Shown here: positions 47,634-59,869 of the stretch, one piece after another
Numbering within the stretch: the first letter of the stretch is position 1
Layout: the number at the start of each line of letters is the position of its first letter
Assembly (NCBI GenBank): GCA_029817715.1
Contig: JARUPY010000252.1
Span: 1,674,001-1,738,000 of the forward strand
Length of the DNA: 64,000 nucleotides
Origin: Melastoma dodecandrum
Lineage: Eukaryota; Streptophyta; Magnoliopsida; Myrtales; Melastomataceae
Reading direction: 5' to 3'
Program-made: the position numbers and the translations under genes
The notes under the pieces: model-generated
Told to the model about the DNA's origin: nothing
Databases searched by the model: none
The model's input: the letters and a program-made list of their open reading frames with translations, nothing else

Positions 47634-49408
47634 ATGTTTCGACGGACGGTCCGTTGCTGGCCCCACGGCAGCCGCCGGAGCCACCACCACGACCCTCGCG
47701 GGGTCAACGAACACCTACCCGCCGAGGACGACGATGACAACCGCGTCCACGGCGTAGACGACACCAGCGATTCGGAGTCAGAGGATAACACCATGCGGTG
47801 CCTATCCTGTAAGGAGGATTACTCGGCGCGGGATGCCGGAACCTGCAAGGAGTGCTACGAGGAGGAGCTCCGGAGGGAGATTGGCGAGTTGAAGTCCAAG
47901 ATCGCCTTCTTGAGCTTCCTCCATCAGGTTCGCCTTCCTGGCGAGTCGATCCGTGGGGGATTTCATGGAGATGGCGGTGGCAATGGGTGTAATCAGGCTG
48001 TTGCGTATGCGGACGTAGTCCTGGTTGCTTCCGATGAGGGCGTGGATTCGGTCCCTGTCCTGGCTCACAGGGCCATCCTGGTGAGCTTTGTTTGCTTAGT
48101 CGTGACTTGGTAAGAGCATCATTGGTGATGATGGGTTGTTGAATTCTTCGAGAAAGTCGTGATGCGAGACTACACTGCGAAGGATGGACCGTATCAATGC
48201 GTTGCCGATCTTAAATTGGAACTTCTGGTTAGATTTCCGTGGATGGAGAAAGCATGCTGGCATTTTGGTATCAGATGACCAGGCACTTAATGATGTTCCC
48301 TCCGCAATGTGCAGAGATTGATGTGGAAATAAATGTCCCTTAGTGAAGGAAAAGCGATGTGGTTTGGAGATGGTATTGTATGGATAGTCTCGATGTTAGG
48401 AGATCTTTCAGACTGCGCAGATGTGTCGTAACGGGCTACAGTAGGTTGTGTTGATACCCCCCTGATAAGCATGCTAAACCCTTATTTGGCAAGTCTGTCT
48501 GTTACTTATTCTGCCGAAGCTAGGAGGCTGAATTTCCTGTATCACTGGTTAGTCACATTTGCGTTCGTACCTTATTATTTAGTTACCGTAGGATGCATCC
48601 TATATGTATGTCCGTGTACAGGAATGCTGGTAGAAAAAGATTATAATTGATTTTGTTGATAGCTAGGTCATTTGCAGGGGTACATTTTGATCATAGAAAG
48701 TTTTTATTTTTTAGTTTTTGGTAGGTAGTAAGTTTTTGTTTACCAGGACTACTTGACACTGTGCCGGTATCATTAGATGGACGACTACTCTGAACTGAGC
48801 TTCGTGTGCATGCATTTACATTTTGCTATGTCATTGCCAATATTGATAGAAGAAATCTCACAGCATGTTGTTTCGACCACGCAGTTTAGGTTCATGAAAT
48901 TTTGTTCGAAGGGAAAGATAATTCACACATATTTGTCGTCTTTGTGATTAGGCTAGTCGCTCCCTGGTGTTCAAAGCAATGCTGGAGAACAAAATGGAAG
49001 AAAGCCGAAGTGGGATAATAAGGATCAGTGAGGCGTCAACAGAAGCACTCAATGTCTGTCAGTTACCTGTACACTGCTGAAGCATCCCTAAATGAACAGA
49101 TGGCTTGCGAGCTTTTAGTTTTGGCAGAAAAATATCAAGTCAAGCATCTCAAATCTTACTGCGAGAAGTTCCTGATATCCAAACTGAACTGGGACAATTC
49201 CGTGGTGAACTATTCCTTTGCACACCAGCACAATGCGAAGCTACTTGTTGATGCTGCTCTGAGCTTAATAACCAACAATATGGATAAACTCACGAAGCAG
49301 GCAGAGTACAGGCAACTCGTGGAGAAGGATGCAAGGCGTGTTGTCGACATCTATGAAGCTTACCTCTCCAAGCAGGTTAATACCGCTGCTCCTAAGGACA
49401 AGGGGTAA
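47634..49408 (+). pseudogene. BTB/POZ protein (At4g08455-like) with a frameshift
   Basis: Likely substrate adaptor of a CUL3 ubiquitin ligase. Exon 1 is 47634-48080: an acidic start, then a Cys motif CLSCKEDYSARDAGTCKEC, a short coiled coil and the BTB start YADVVLVASDEG. Exon 2 starts at 48952 (ASRSLVFKAMLENKMEESRS) in phase. The family continues from EALNV into a Phe-Val-SYLYTAEA stretch; here two bases appear to be missing at about 49056, so the frame meets TGA at 49078-49080. The downstream frame is intact to 49408: SYLYTAEASLNEQMACELL, EKYQVKHLKSYCEKFL, AHQHNAKLLVDAALSL and a conserved EAYLSKQVNTAA end. The break is either a recent mutation or a sequencing error; everything else is well conserved. 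Confidence 0.75.
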
Positions 49409-50044
49409 GAGATCATCATACCATAATCTTTTCGGGCTTTTCGGGCTGTTTTCTTGTGCCATGTGCATTACCTTCAGCACCACGGAATTTGGAAGCATTG
49501 GACTATGCCTTTTGTATGCAAGAAAAATGAAGGCACTCTTAAGTACGATAGCGAACACGTAGTAGTGTACATACTTGGATGATTCCCTGATTAGTATTCA
49601 TAATAAGAATACAGAAAGCCGCATTGTTATACAAGTACAAAATTCCAGAGCAGCCTCTGGGGAGGCAGTCGCAATTCATCGAACCTTCTACGTGACTTTC
49701 TGACATCTTAAGCTAATTTCTCGTGCAACAAGAAGCTGAACTCAAGGGACTCGAGTGTTGTTCAGTATGTCTAACCTCTGGATTAACATTTTAAAATTTA
49801 ATCAGGTAACAGATTACCAACGAGAATGGCTCGATAAGATGCAGTGACAATAGCTTTAGTCCTTGAAACAGCATGAAATACCTCCACGTTAAAAGGGCAA
49901 ATGCGCCGCATGAAAGTTATGCTGGAAACTAGAGACATCAAGAGAAGGGCATATTCTCTCTGAGCTTTAAAAAAACTCATGTAATGAAATCTTCATCTTT
50001 GCACCGGGAAATAATTGCTTACAGAGAAAGATGACAAGTCCTAA
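49409..50044. other. Intergenic, convergent 3' flanks
   Basis: About 640 bp between the ends of the BTB gene and the following minus-strand gene; no features seen. Confidence 0.5.
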
Positions 50045-51892
50045 CTAGGATCCAGGCAACAAGCTTAGGCACTGCAAGTCCAACCAAGGATAAAAGGATC
50101 CTTCCTTGGGTACATTCTGTCACATTGCAAAATCGAAAAGTCATCAATACCGAAATATAAACAAAGAAACAATGAGACCCTCCTTTTCAGCAAGGAAAAG
50201 CTTAAACTAATCTCATCTATCAACATCCCAAAATTTCCCGGAAAGCTCATGCAATACTTACATGCAACCAGTATTGGAATCCCTGCAAGAGATTTAGAGT
50301 TCTAGATCGGTCCCCTTTTGCACGTTTGAGTACTTTCACAAAATCTACAAGAGAGAAATAGCAGGATCAACAAATGGAAACTTCAAACTGTCATCGCCAA
50401 TGCAACTTTATGTAGTTTGATGTGGATTTCACATATATTTGAATGCCATACCATGAAGGCATGATTATTAGAAAAGCCGCAAGACAGACAAACTAAAACG
50501 AGTGGACCTGACTAGGGATTTACGTTTATAAATGTCAAGATAGGATTTGCGGACGCTTTTCATGGAATACGACAATCCTCGTCCTCCAAGTAGTTCTTTG
50601 TCAACCTCCTTTCGTCTCTTATATGTCACCATTTTCAGGAGATCTTCATACTCCTTCATGTCATATGGCTCCTTAAGTTTCTTTAGAAGATTAATACGGA
50701 ACTCCGAGTCATTACTCGAGGCATTTTTACCACCTCCAGTGCCCTCGAGATTCACCTTAAACCCCCCCCCCCCCCAAAAAAAAAAAAAGAGTTCAGAAGG
50801 GAAATAATTGAAAAAAAAAAGAATAAATAGCAAGATGCAGAAGGAAACATACTACGTCTGAGCTACGTGCAGACACAAAGGGGTTGTTCAGTCCAATAGA
50901 AGAAATTTTGTCCCTTTCAATAATTTCCACGTCTGATTGTATATCTTCCTGATACTCACCGTATCTGATTGTTGTCCCAGCATCAAAGGTGCGTACAATA
51001 AAGTCACCGTCCTTTCTTAAATGCCGCACAAATGCTAGGATGTTTTGCTCCCAAGCCACGGCATCCTCAGCCCGATCATGCACATTACGCAGGTGCACAC
51101 TTTTGCCACACGCCTTTACACGACCTCTTTTCATCTTGGTTGAATTGACTTCAACATCAACATTCTTCCTTTGCAGCACCCTTTCTGTGCTTGATCTTAA
51201 CCTTCATCTGAATGTCATCAGACTCTATTTTGATTGACTTATTTATCCTGTTGCTCTGCTTCTTGCTGTCCTTGTTCCTAAATGTGTCGACCGTATTATG
51301 CCTTCCATTCCTTGTCTTTTGCAAAATGCATGTACCATGCAATCTTTCTTTCTTCGAATTGTCCTGCCTATTTTCAAACACCTTTTTATTAACCTTGCTG
51401 CATGGCATCTCTTCGCATTCATATCTCAAAAACTCCATGCTACCCTCTAGTTCTATCTGAAGTGCGTATGTCATATACTCGATCTTTAAATTCTCCAAAA
51501 AGATATTATAATGAGAATCGGAGATATCATCAACGACATGATTAACACCTCTTCCTCCTCCTTTAGGGAGCACACATCAGAATCACTAGAACGTTGCAGA
51601 TCAAGAAGGGGTAAATAGTCCTCATCTGCTTCATCGAGTTTGCTTCTGTTGCCTTCACATGAAGTGCTGCAAGCATGCCTATTTTTGGAGTCTTAACAGT
51701 TGGGCTGACAAGATGTCTCTTACGCATCTTCCTCAGATGCGTACAGTCCTCACCATCAGAACTGAGATTTACCCCTATCACACTCATTTTGCATCTAAAT
51801 CCTGCTTGAAATGCACTAGTTTCAACAGCTCTATGTTCCAGATTACCCTGATCCAACATGTCATATGCAATAGACACAAAAGAAACAATCAA
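50045..51892 (-). pseudogene. Uncharacterised plant gene with several frame breaks
   Basis: Four 3' exons splice cleanly: the exon ending at 50853, then 50755-50524, 50344-50262 and 50116-50045. They encode conserved blocks RINLLKKLKEPYDMKEYEDL, KSYLDIYKHFVKVLKRAKGD, RTLNLLQGFQYWLH and EGSFYPWLDLQCLSLLPGS. I remember this C-terminal pattern (LNLLRGFFFWLQN followed by FKPWLD) from a plant family without known function. Upstream the reading frame shifts about three times, near 51680 (A run), near 51560 (GGA run) and near 51180 (AAAGGG), although the flanking peptide segments look like coding sequence. It is either decaying or affected by homopolymer errors. The 5' end was not found. Confidence 0.5.
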
Positions 51893-54035
51893 CCAAAAGA
51901 ATAAAATGGGTGCCTCACATTCGCCAGATCAAAAACATCAAAAACAGAAAAACCAAATGCAGTAACAGTTAAGGGATCCAACATATTATCCAAACAACAC
52001 TGATACAAACATTTCGAAAATCCAAAGCATTTGTCTAAGCTGCGGACAAAAAACTTGCAGAACAAAATCCCATTCCTCAACATTGATCAGGTTACTCCAT
52101 AAAACAAATCACGTTACAGAAAATGCCTGGTCATCCGCAAGATACCTCACGAGGTTTATCTCAACTTCATTTCTCGGAGAAACAAGGACTCATCATCGTC
52201 ACAATAAACACCATTACAATGTTCTGCCCTAACCCACCTCTCCGCCAAAAAAAGAACCCCACCCGAAGACAATCCCAACACCTCACATAACTCCCAGTTC
52301 AGCCAGTTCATTAACCGGACAAATTAGTCCTAACGAAACAACAATCCATGAAGATCGCCCGAGAAACGAAGATCCCATCAGGGGTTTCACGCCAATGACT
52401 CCAAGTTATTCAAAAGCATAAATGCCAGAAAAGAAAGAAAGCTCCGGCAACTTCCTGAGTTACCCAGAAAGCCCTACCACCAAAACAAGGAAAAGGGCAA
52501 ACTCCTGGGCCGTAAAGGAGTGATCTTGCCACCTATTCAAACTGGGACACCGACACACAAGAAGAAGACGAAGAAGTGGCAGAGACGTCCAGCTCGAGAT
52601 GTTTTGGGGATATTTTATTTTGGTTTGGCGGGTTCGTAAGAAAACTTTGGCATTTTCTGTCTTTGGCCGGTCACCGAAAGCAGGAACGTGTCTAAGGCAC
52701 TCACTTCGATCACTCACTGATCCAAGCAGAGCAGAGCACACTTCGCAAAGTCTAATGAGTGCCTTCAAATCCATCACAGGTGGCAAGGAAATGGCCAACA
52801 CAATCAAAGGAAATCAACATTCCCACCCACCATTTCTTTTCTTATTGCCAACATTGATATGATGAGAAGGGATGCTGACACGTGTAAGTTGCTGGAAGCA
52901 TCTTCAAGCATCCTTGTCGTCGCCATTCTGTCCGAAACAGTTGAAATTTCCAAAATCGTTAACCGCCGGTGATAACAAAACAAACGCCACATAATTAAAA
53001 TGAACCTTCTTGCTATGCTTTCCCTGGTTGGCTCGTCGTCTCCTTTTCTGTAAGCTTTCCTTCCTTCCTTTGTTCGTAAGATCGCCAGTGGGTTTGGTCG
53101 GTGACATCCAATCAAGAGGCGTGCGATTCTCTCCTCTTCGTATTTACGCAGAAGATTCAGTCCTCTTCCCCAACTCCCTTTCCTTAATCGCATGGTCTTC
53201 CCCCAAAAGGCAGAAAGAATCGGAGTGAGGTTCACTTTCCCCACCATCAATCCCGTTTCTTTTTGGGTGTTTAGGGGCCATGGCTTTGGTGCTTTGCTCT
53301 GGTCTGATCTGGGGCGGTCCTTGACTTAGACTCGGTTGAGTAACCTTGATCGGTGGTCCTATCTTTGTCCATATAAGATTGGTTCTCATTCGGTTGTAGT
53401 TCTGACACTGGTTTGATAAGTGGAAGCTTGTGTTGATTTTCAGGAGAGTGTTGTGTCCTGGGTATTGGCCAGTGTAGGGAATAGCAATCGTTCGGAGCAG
53501 GTTGTCAGGCCTTTTTCAAGATTAAACCCCTCTGCTGCCCGCCGGCTGAGGAACAATTGTCCTGGGTGTGTACACCATCCATTTTAACGTGTTGAATTTT
53601 CCCGGGAAGTTGTCGAGGTGCCGGATCCGTAGGCGTGGGTGCACTCAAGCTTGCAACAAACAGTTGGTCTTAGGTTTGGTTCAGGTTTCAAAGAGTATTG
53701 TAGTAGCCCTGGAATGCAGCGATCTTCGAAACTAAAACCATTATTCCCCCAATCGATGTTGGTCTCGAAGTTTCCCTGAGGGTATTTTATACATCCAGTT
53801 CTGTCAAACTTTGTCTCAAATCCGTCTAGCGTCCGGCGGAACATTCTTGCATTCATTCTGATTGGATGAAATAATGACTACCTTGTGAAAACTGCAGAAA
53901 CTGGGTTGTCTGCTTAGCATCTGCACTTTCTTCATGTTCCTGTACAGATCATTGAGGTCCTTCGGTTTGGTTATTGCAGATATCCACGCCCTTGTCCTAT
54001 TGTCCCTCTCGGATCAGTTCCGCTATAGAATCGCC
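51893..54035. other. Upstream regions of the uncharacterised gene and TCHQD
   Basis: About 2.1 kb between divergent genes. It should include the TCHQD leader, possibly with a leader intron ending near 53442 (GATTTTCAG). No further coding sequence was recognised. Confidence 0.5.
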
Positions 54036-54925
54036 ATGCAGCTGTATCACCACCCCTACTCACTTGACAGCCAAAAGGTGAGGCTGGCTTTGGAAGAGAA
54101 AGGGATCGACTACACCTCATACCATGCCAACCCTATAACAGGCAAAAACTTGAATCCTTCTTTCTTTCGGGGGAATCAGACCGCCAGGATACCTGTCTTC
54201 CAGAACGGTTCACACGTCATCTATAACACACTCGAGATTATACAGTAGGTTCATTATCAGTACATTTTTACAGCTTTTGTTTTGATCTTCTGAATCGAAG
54301 ATCAGTTACATAGAAAGTTGGGATTTGCAGGTACATAGAAAGAATCGCTGTTGTATCTGTTGGCAACAAGAACTTCTCATATAGCAACGAAGACATCCTA
54401 CATTGGATGAGAAAGATCCAAGAATGGGATCCAAAGTACTTCACGCTGTCGCACGTGCCCGAGAAGTATCGCCAGGCCGTCTCCAAGTTTTTAAGGAGGG
54501 TGGTGATCACTCGGATGGCGGAATCGCCGGATCTGGCCAGCGCTTACCATCGCCAGCTAAAGGAAGCCTACAACACAGAAGAAAAGCTCAGAAACCCGGA
54601 TGTTGTTGCTCGTAGTAAGGATCATCTGGCGAGACTCCTGGACGAGATCGAGTCCAAGCTCACCGAAACAGCTTACGTAGCAGGAAACGAGTTCGGCATG
54701 GCGGACGTCGTGTTCATCCCTGTTCTGGCTAGGCTGTCCCTTCTGGACCTGGAGGACGAGTACATACGAAGCAGGGCAAGCCTGTTTGAGTACTGGGGCA
54801 TGGTGAGGGAGAGGCCTAGTTACAAGAAAGTCATCGGGAGATACTTCGATGGATGGAGGAAGTACCGAACCCTGTCAAAAACCTGGTGGTCGTTGAAGAT
54901 AAGAAGCTTGGTTAACAAGTATTAG
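54036..54925 (+). CDS. TCHQD: Glutathione S-transferase TCHQD
   Basis: Plant GST of the tetrachlorohydroquinone dehalogenase-like class; conjugates or transfers glutathione, reported at the plasma membrane. Exons 54036-54244 and 54331-54925 join in frame to 267 residues, the usual length. The thioredoxin-like N-domain starts MQLYHHPYSLDSQKVRLALE, with the likely active-site Ser in this loop, and continues to RIPVFQNGSHVIYNTLEIIQ, where the intron falls as in relatives. The helical C-domain contains FGMADVVFIPVLARLSLLDL and RPSYKKVIGRYFDGWRKYR, and the protein ends with a basic/aromatic tail. The ATG at 54036 was chosen because the GST fold starts there. A fragment of exon 2 is duplicated at 61776. 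Confidence 0.93.
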
Positions 54926-55022
54926 CTCAGAGTTAATACTCATCCAAAACGGTTGATTTGATACTGTACAGGGTTGGGCAGTGCAAGCAATCCCTCGTTT
55001 GCCGCCTGTCGACTCCCTCCTG

Positions 55023-55460
55023 TCATATGTATTCCATTATCTCATCCCCCGTGTCTTGCAGTAGCGTTGGCCGGCCTGTTAGAAAGTTGACATTGTGAAT
55101 ATACCAATTTAACAGTCTGGCCAATGAAGAAGTCGGGTAGTACATCGTCCTACCCTTCCTGAGTAGTCGAAACTCAACCCCGCGATTCCTGCCGCCTCAT
55201 CAAGTGCCAATCCAAACTTACGCAATTCCTCATCAGTGCAACCACGGTGAGACGGCTTCACATCGCAGAAGATGGGAGTCACCTTCTCATCGGCTTCCAG
55301 GAGCAGAGCGCCATCTCTCAGAGACAGGACAGGGAGAGAAAACCACAGCCCCAGCATCGCAACGGAGGACGGCCTCTCTAATCTCGTGTTGTAAGCAAGC
55401 TGTCGCCGGGCTTCATGCCGTAGCAATCCAGGAAGGGCCTCCTGAGGCGGGGGGGACGTG
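55023..55460 (-). pseudogene. TIR-domain pseudogene
   Basis: Matches the intact TIR-only gene at 57632-58284 in pieces and in different frames: CGCCTCAG plus CTTCCTGGATTGCTA near 55440, the region LLEADEKVTPIFCDVKPS, then GCTDEELRKFGLALDEA and a final AATACATATGA (stop 55025-55023). The catalytic segment around the conserved Leu-Arg-Glu-Leu is scrambled by small deletions, a stretch after CDVKPS is missing, and the 5' third is absent. Not functional. Confidence 0.8.
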
Positions 55461-55488
55461 TCAGGACTTCCCCAACACTTTTAATCCT

Positions 55489-57480
55489 CCCCTTCCCCTG
55501 CTCGTGAATTATTTGACTCGATTTCTGTTTTCCTTGTTCTCTATTCAATTAGTATCATCATTCAATTACAGTTTGAGATTGAGAGTCAAGTAGCGTAGAT
55601 TCCTTTAGTTGTTGTTTGAAAGAAATAATGTCGTAATCGTGTGGTTGATTAGTTGTGGTGGGTAACGAAAAAGAGGGGTGATGTCGACTTTTCCATTAAA
55701 AAAAATAAGGAAATGGACGACTGACAACAGTAGACCGCAGGATGAATATTCTCCTTAAAAGGAGGAGGAACTTTCCAATGATTCCAGGGTTACGCATGCA
55801 TATATCCCACCATACTCCACAGTAATATTTCATCGGCAGATATGAATGTTGATGTACGTAGACGGATAGACCGGCCTCCTGTCGTGTACATACGTTACGT
55901 TCATTATGTTTACTATGAATGTATACCTGAGAAATAATCACCCGCCACCCCCACTAGCGCCTTTCTCTAATTTAATTAAGACTCTTGCTAAAGTTTTGGG
56001 TGCGATTGGGTCGAATCCCATCAAAGATGACTCAGATTCGGCGGCGGCACCTTCTGCTTGCTTTTTCCCGGGTCTCGTCTTTGCTTTTAGCTAAACCAAA
56101 AACTAGGCAAAAAAGAAACAAAGGGAAATCCTCGAGGAAAATGCCTCGAAAATGTATGTATCGTGCGTATATCCTCAATTCCGAGAGAAATTGTTACCTG
56201 ACCCGACGTTCATTCATCACCCCTTACTGGCGAGGAGATACGAGGAAGTCACTCCGGACAAAGGTGGGGCGGAATGGGCTGCACCTTGAATGCAAAAGGG
56301 CAGCTGGGAGTTCATCCGAGCCGCCATCGCCACACCCTTCTCGTGCTGCCCAAATAAACAATATATTCCATGCGACAAAGGCTTAGCCATTTAAAAGATA
56401 GTAAAGCTATGTTAAAGTAGCATCCGCCAGTCTTTTACAGCAATAAAATTGGAAAGGGACATCCCATTACGGATTTTTCTGGTTCCAGATGATTAATAAT
56501 GGTAATAATAATAGTGGCCACCATAGAAGGTTTGCTATGCAAAAACAACAAAGCATTAGTTATGTTGGTCCTGTAAATCTCACTGAGAGGGGGTTGAATC
56601 GGTGTTTTATTGCCCTTTCTCGTTGATGTCCTAAGACATAAGATGCAGAAGCGAAGACGGTAGATCTATGTCATCACAGTGATGTGCGGATCAGATAGTA
56701 GGATCTATGTCGTCCACTCCACGAGGTGTAATTACTCAATGAAATGAGAGTGTGCAATCTGCCTTTGCTCTAGGTTTACAGCATCCGTCACACGGTAGGC
56801 AATGATCCTCACAAAGAAAATAAAGATTCCTTGGATAGCTTCTTACACTTCTTAAGCCCATCGCTAAAACAACGTGAGATTAACAAATTATTCTTAAATG
56901 TTGTCCATTTAGCTAGACAGAAAAAAACTTTAAATGTTGTACATATTTACAATCGATCAAGTCCATCGCCAGTATCGATCAAAGTCAAATGTTCCAAGGC
57001 AGTCGCATATTGTTCAATGGCAAATTGAATGATCAAGTATCTCTCTTCAGAACTAGATGAATGGTGGCACGAACACTGAAACGTTTACTAGGTTCGCTTT
57101 GGGTTTGTTTCACACATGCACGTTCGTTAGAGCTTTGCACATAGAGAAGAAAGCTGTTGTTGCTCTCCAGATGGAATTGGAAAGTTAGCTTCGAGGATCA
57201 ATTTCGACTAGCCGTGCCAAACAACATGTTTATCACTGTATAAGAGAAGTTCAATAACCATGCCAAAGTCACGTTTCTCTTGTACTCCATGATATCGTCC
57301 TACGATAATAAACATATAGGCATTGGGATTATCATATTTTTATGCGATTACCCATTTGATCCAAGATTCCATCTATGCTTTTGATCCGCTTACCAACCCC
57401 TGATCCCAACATAATGTTTGCCTAGCCTCGCCCCAATATATCGAGTCGGTAGTAGTTCGTCAAAGCTGTCGTCCGGAGGA
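55489..57480. repeat. Segmental duplication, copy A (about 2 kb)
   Basis: Matches 61928-64000 in direct orientation over its whole length with few differences. Copy B has a 30-odd base insert near its start and a local tandem duplication. Short frames such as 56831-57028 are shared by both copies but differ at several amino acids and lack an ATG, so I do not call a gene. Part of it recurs in diverged form at 59870-60460. No transposon ends seen. Confidence 0.85.
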
Positions 57481-57631
57481 GCCGCATCCGCTTTGCAATT
57501 TCATAGTAGTGAGAGTAGTTCTCTCCCGGTTTTGGACTCAAGATATAATTGGTGGAGCCGATACTGAAGGTGAATGACGGACGATTTGATTCTATATAAG
57601 GTTCAGCGAGGATTTGTCATCCATTGGCCCG

Positions 57632-58284
57632 TCATATGTATTTCGTTATTGCATCCCCAACATCTTTCAGCAGCATCGACCAGTCCCTGCAGTAATGTTT
57701 AAGTCATGAGTGGTTCGATACTTGATTGTCAGTCGGCTAATGAATTTAAGCCGACCACCGTCATACCCTTTAGAGGAGTCAAAACTTAGCCCCAGGATTC
57801 CCGTGGCCTCATCAAGCGCTAATTCAAACTTCAGCAGTTCCTCGTCACTGCAACCAGAGAACCGCCCGTTGATGTCCACGATCTGTAGCTGAGATGGCTT
57901 CACGTCACAGAAGATAGGGACCATCTTCTTCTCGGCCTCCAGTAGCATTGCCAGCTCTCTCAGACAGGACACAGACTCGCAGTATCGAGGCGAGAAAACC
58001 GCGACCCCGACCTTGCAGCCAAGAATGGCCTCTCCAATCTCGTGACGTAAACTGTCCCCGGGCTTCATGCTGTAGCAATCCAGGAAGGGCCTGAGGCGGA
58101 GACTAGCCAAGTGATGATAGATGAGGCCGGCTACGTTCCTCTTGGTGTCGACCCCGCGGTGGTTGATGAAGACGTCGTGGTGTCTCGGTCTTGTGGAGAT
58201 TCTATCCGCCGGCGGAATAATGAGCGCGTGAACCCTAGGACGGAGTAAGCTAAGGTGAGAAGAAGGGCCAAGGGAGGGCATCAT
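57632..58284 (-). CDS. TIR-only protein
   Basis: Toll/interleukin-1 receptor domain protein without NB-ARC or LRR. Exon 1 is 58284-57767; a GG/GTATGA donor and the CTGCAG acceptor give exon 2, 57686-57632. The junction restores KGDWSMLLKDVGDAITKYI, giving 190 residues. The TIR domain covers about 32-185: HHDVFINHRGVDTKRNVAGL, FLDCYSMKPGDSLRHEIGEA, VGVAVFSPRYCESVSCLREL and VPIFCDVKPSQLQ. The Glu in the CLREL segment fits the catalytic Glu of plant TIR NADases, so it may cleave NAD in immune signalling; this is inference. Reading through the intron would give a slightly longer protein with an unrelated tail. A pseudogene copy lies 2.2 kb away. Confidence 0.85.
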
Positions 58285-58351
58285 GTACGTTCGTTAAATG
58301 GTCGGGCGAAGCGCCTGGGAGAGTAATCTTGAGTCACACGATATACTTGAC

Positions 58352-58359
58352 TTTATATA
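58352..58359 (-). promoter_or_regulatory. TATA box of TIR-only gene
   Basis: TATATAAA on the minus strand, about 70 bp upstream of the ATG at 58284, a typical spacing. Confidence 0.6.
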
Positions 58360-59869
58360 GTCAAATAAGAATTAATGTAGTTTTGGCCATCAACAACGTG
58401 CCCTCACATGTCTACTGTTAAAGTTGAGATCGTCAATAAGGTTCCTAGTGGTGGTTACCTTTTGACGTGAGTGATGATGAAAATTATCATTTGGCTGACA
58501 CTTTTTTTTCCTAGTGTTCAGTCGCAGAGTCGACCCAACACAATCACCATTCTTTTACGTGAATTACGGGGTCTTGTTTCGTGCACAAAAAAGAAGAAAG
58601 GAAAGGGTTTTTACACCTCTCCCAGCGTAATTTCTCTTTCTTTTGAAAATTATGCTATATAACTAATTCAAAAGTTATGTAATATATGCGAATATACAAC
58701 AAGAGGTAACGGGGGATTTTAGCTTACTCGATAAGTAACTTAGAGGTGGCCCTGAATTCGTCCCCCGAGCCTCTCACTGACTCCTTTTTAAGTCTTGTTG
58801 AGTGAGATGATGGATTCTCTCCCGTGAGCATCCACTGATCGGGGAGATTTCCTGGAGAAATAGTTTAATGGAACCTCAAAAGTTTCTGTGTTTAAGATAA
58901 GAATTAGGGTTTTTTTTAATGGACATATAAAAAGAAAAGAAAAGAAAAAGAAGGTCGACTTTCCCCACCTCGAGTCGTGGAGGACGGGGTTGGTCGCAGG
59001 TGGGTAGAAAATGTAATGACTAGGACAACAAAAGGCAAGCACTAGGATGATATAATATTTGTTCCGTGCGTTCTAACTTGCTTACATTACTCTTTTGTTA
59101 ATATAAGGTCTGCATAAGTTTCCTATCGATGGTAGAAGGTCGAATTCTTATGGCCTTTGGCGACATAATCAGTCCCACCGCACTACACTTTGCCCCTTCA
59201 CGATTAAATTAAAGACCCCACCCCCCCACCACAACTGTAATACTTAAAGTTGGGGGGATCAGTCAAGTCGAGCCACATTTAAAGTGACTAGGATTCGCCG
59301 GCGCACCCCCCAGGTTCCTTTCTCCCTCCTATTCACCTTTCTGTTTGTGGGATGCTTTTGTCGGGACGTGGCCGCCGTCGGCATTAACGATTGGACAATT
59401 TAGCCAAAAAGCCCTAAATCCCCTTCTCCACTTCTTGTTATCTATTTCAGTGGGCGTCTCATGCGCGTGACATGTTAAGTGAAAGGTACATCGTATAATT
59501 TTTACATAATATTTTTCATTTTGAAATGGTCGATCCATGATTGTCGTTAACTTACCCTTTGTCGTTCAACCTAAGTCCTTGTGTCCTCTAGTTTACTCAT
59601 CGTCCCCTTACCCATCATAAGCACAAGCCAGCTGCAAATCCTCGGGACGATTGAATCTACCGCGCAAAGTCCTTTCAACGCGGCTAGGAGACAGTGCGGC
59701 GGTGCGACTTATTGTTTTTTTTATTGCGTCTTTGTCCGCGCGGTAGTACTCCATCGTGCCGCTAAGCTTCGGAATAGCACACGTTAATTATTATACATGG
59801 TAGAAATGTGGTTATCGTGCGGGCGAGAAATTAGAGGATGCTTCATATTCGATCTGGAAGGTTGGGCTG
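58360..59869. other. Intergenic region upstream of TIR-only gene
   Basis: About 1.5 kb without recognisable genes. Short open frames lack family resemblance. A C-rich block sits at about 59219-59228. Confidence 0.5.

Noticed and set aside
47501..47794. Open frame opposite the BTB gene
   Set aside because: It is antisense to conserved BTB coding sequence and shows Ser/Arg-rich composition typical of shadow frames.
56831..57028. 65-codon frame shared by the two copies of the segmental duplication
   Set aside because: No ATG start, five amino-acid differences in a short span between young copies, and no family resemblance; conservation follows from recent duplication.
58471..58662. Small secreted-peptide-like frame upstream of the TIR-only gene
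   Set aside because: A hydrophobic start is present, but there is no conserved peptide motif and no other support.
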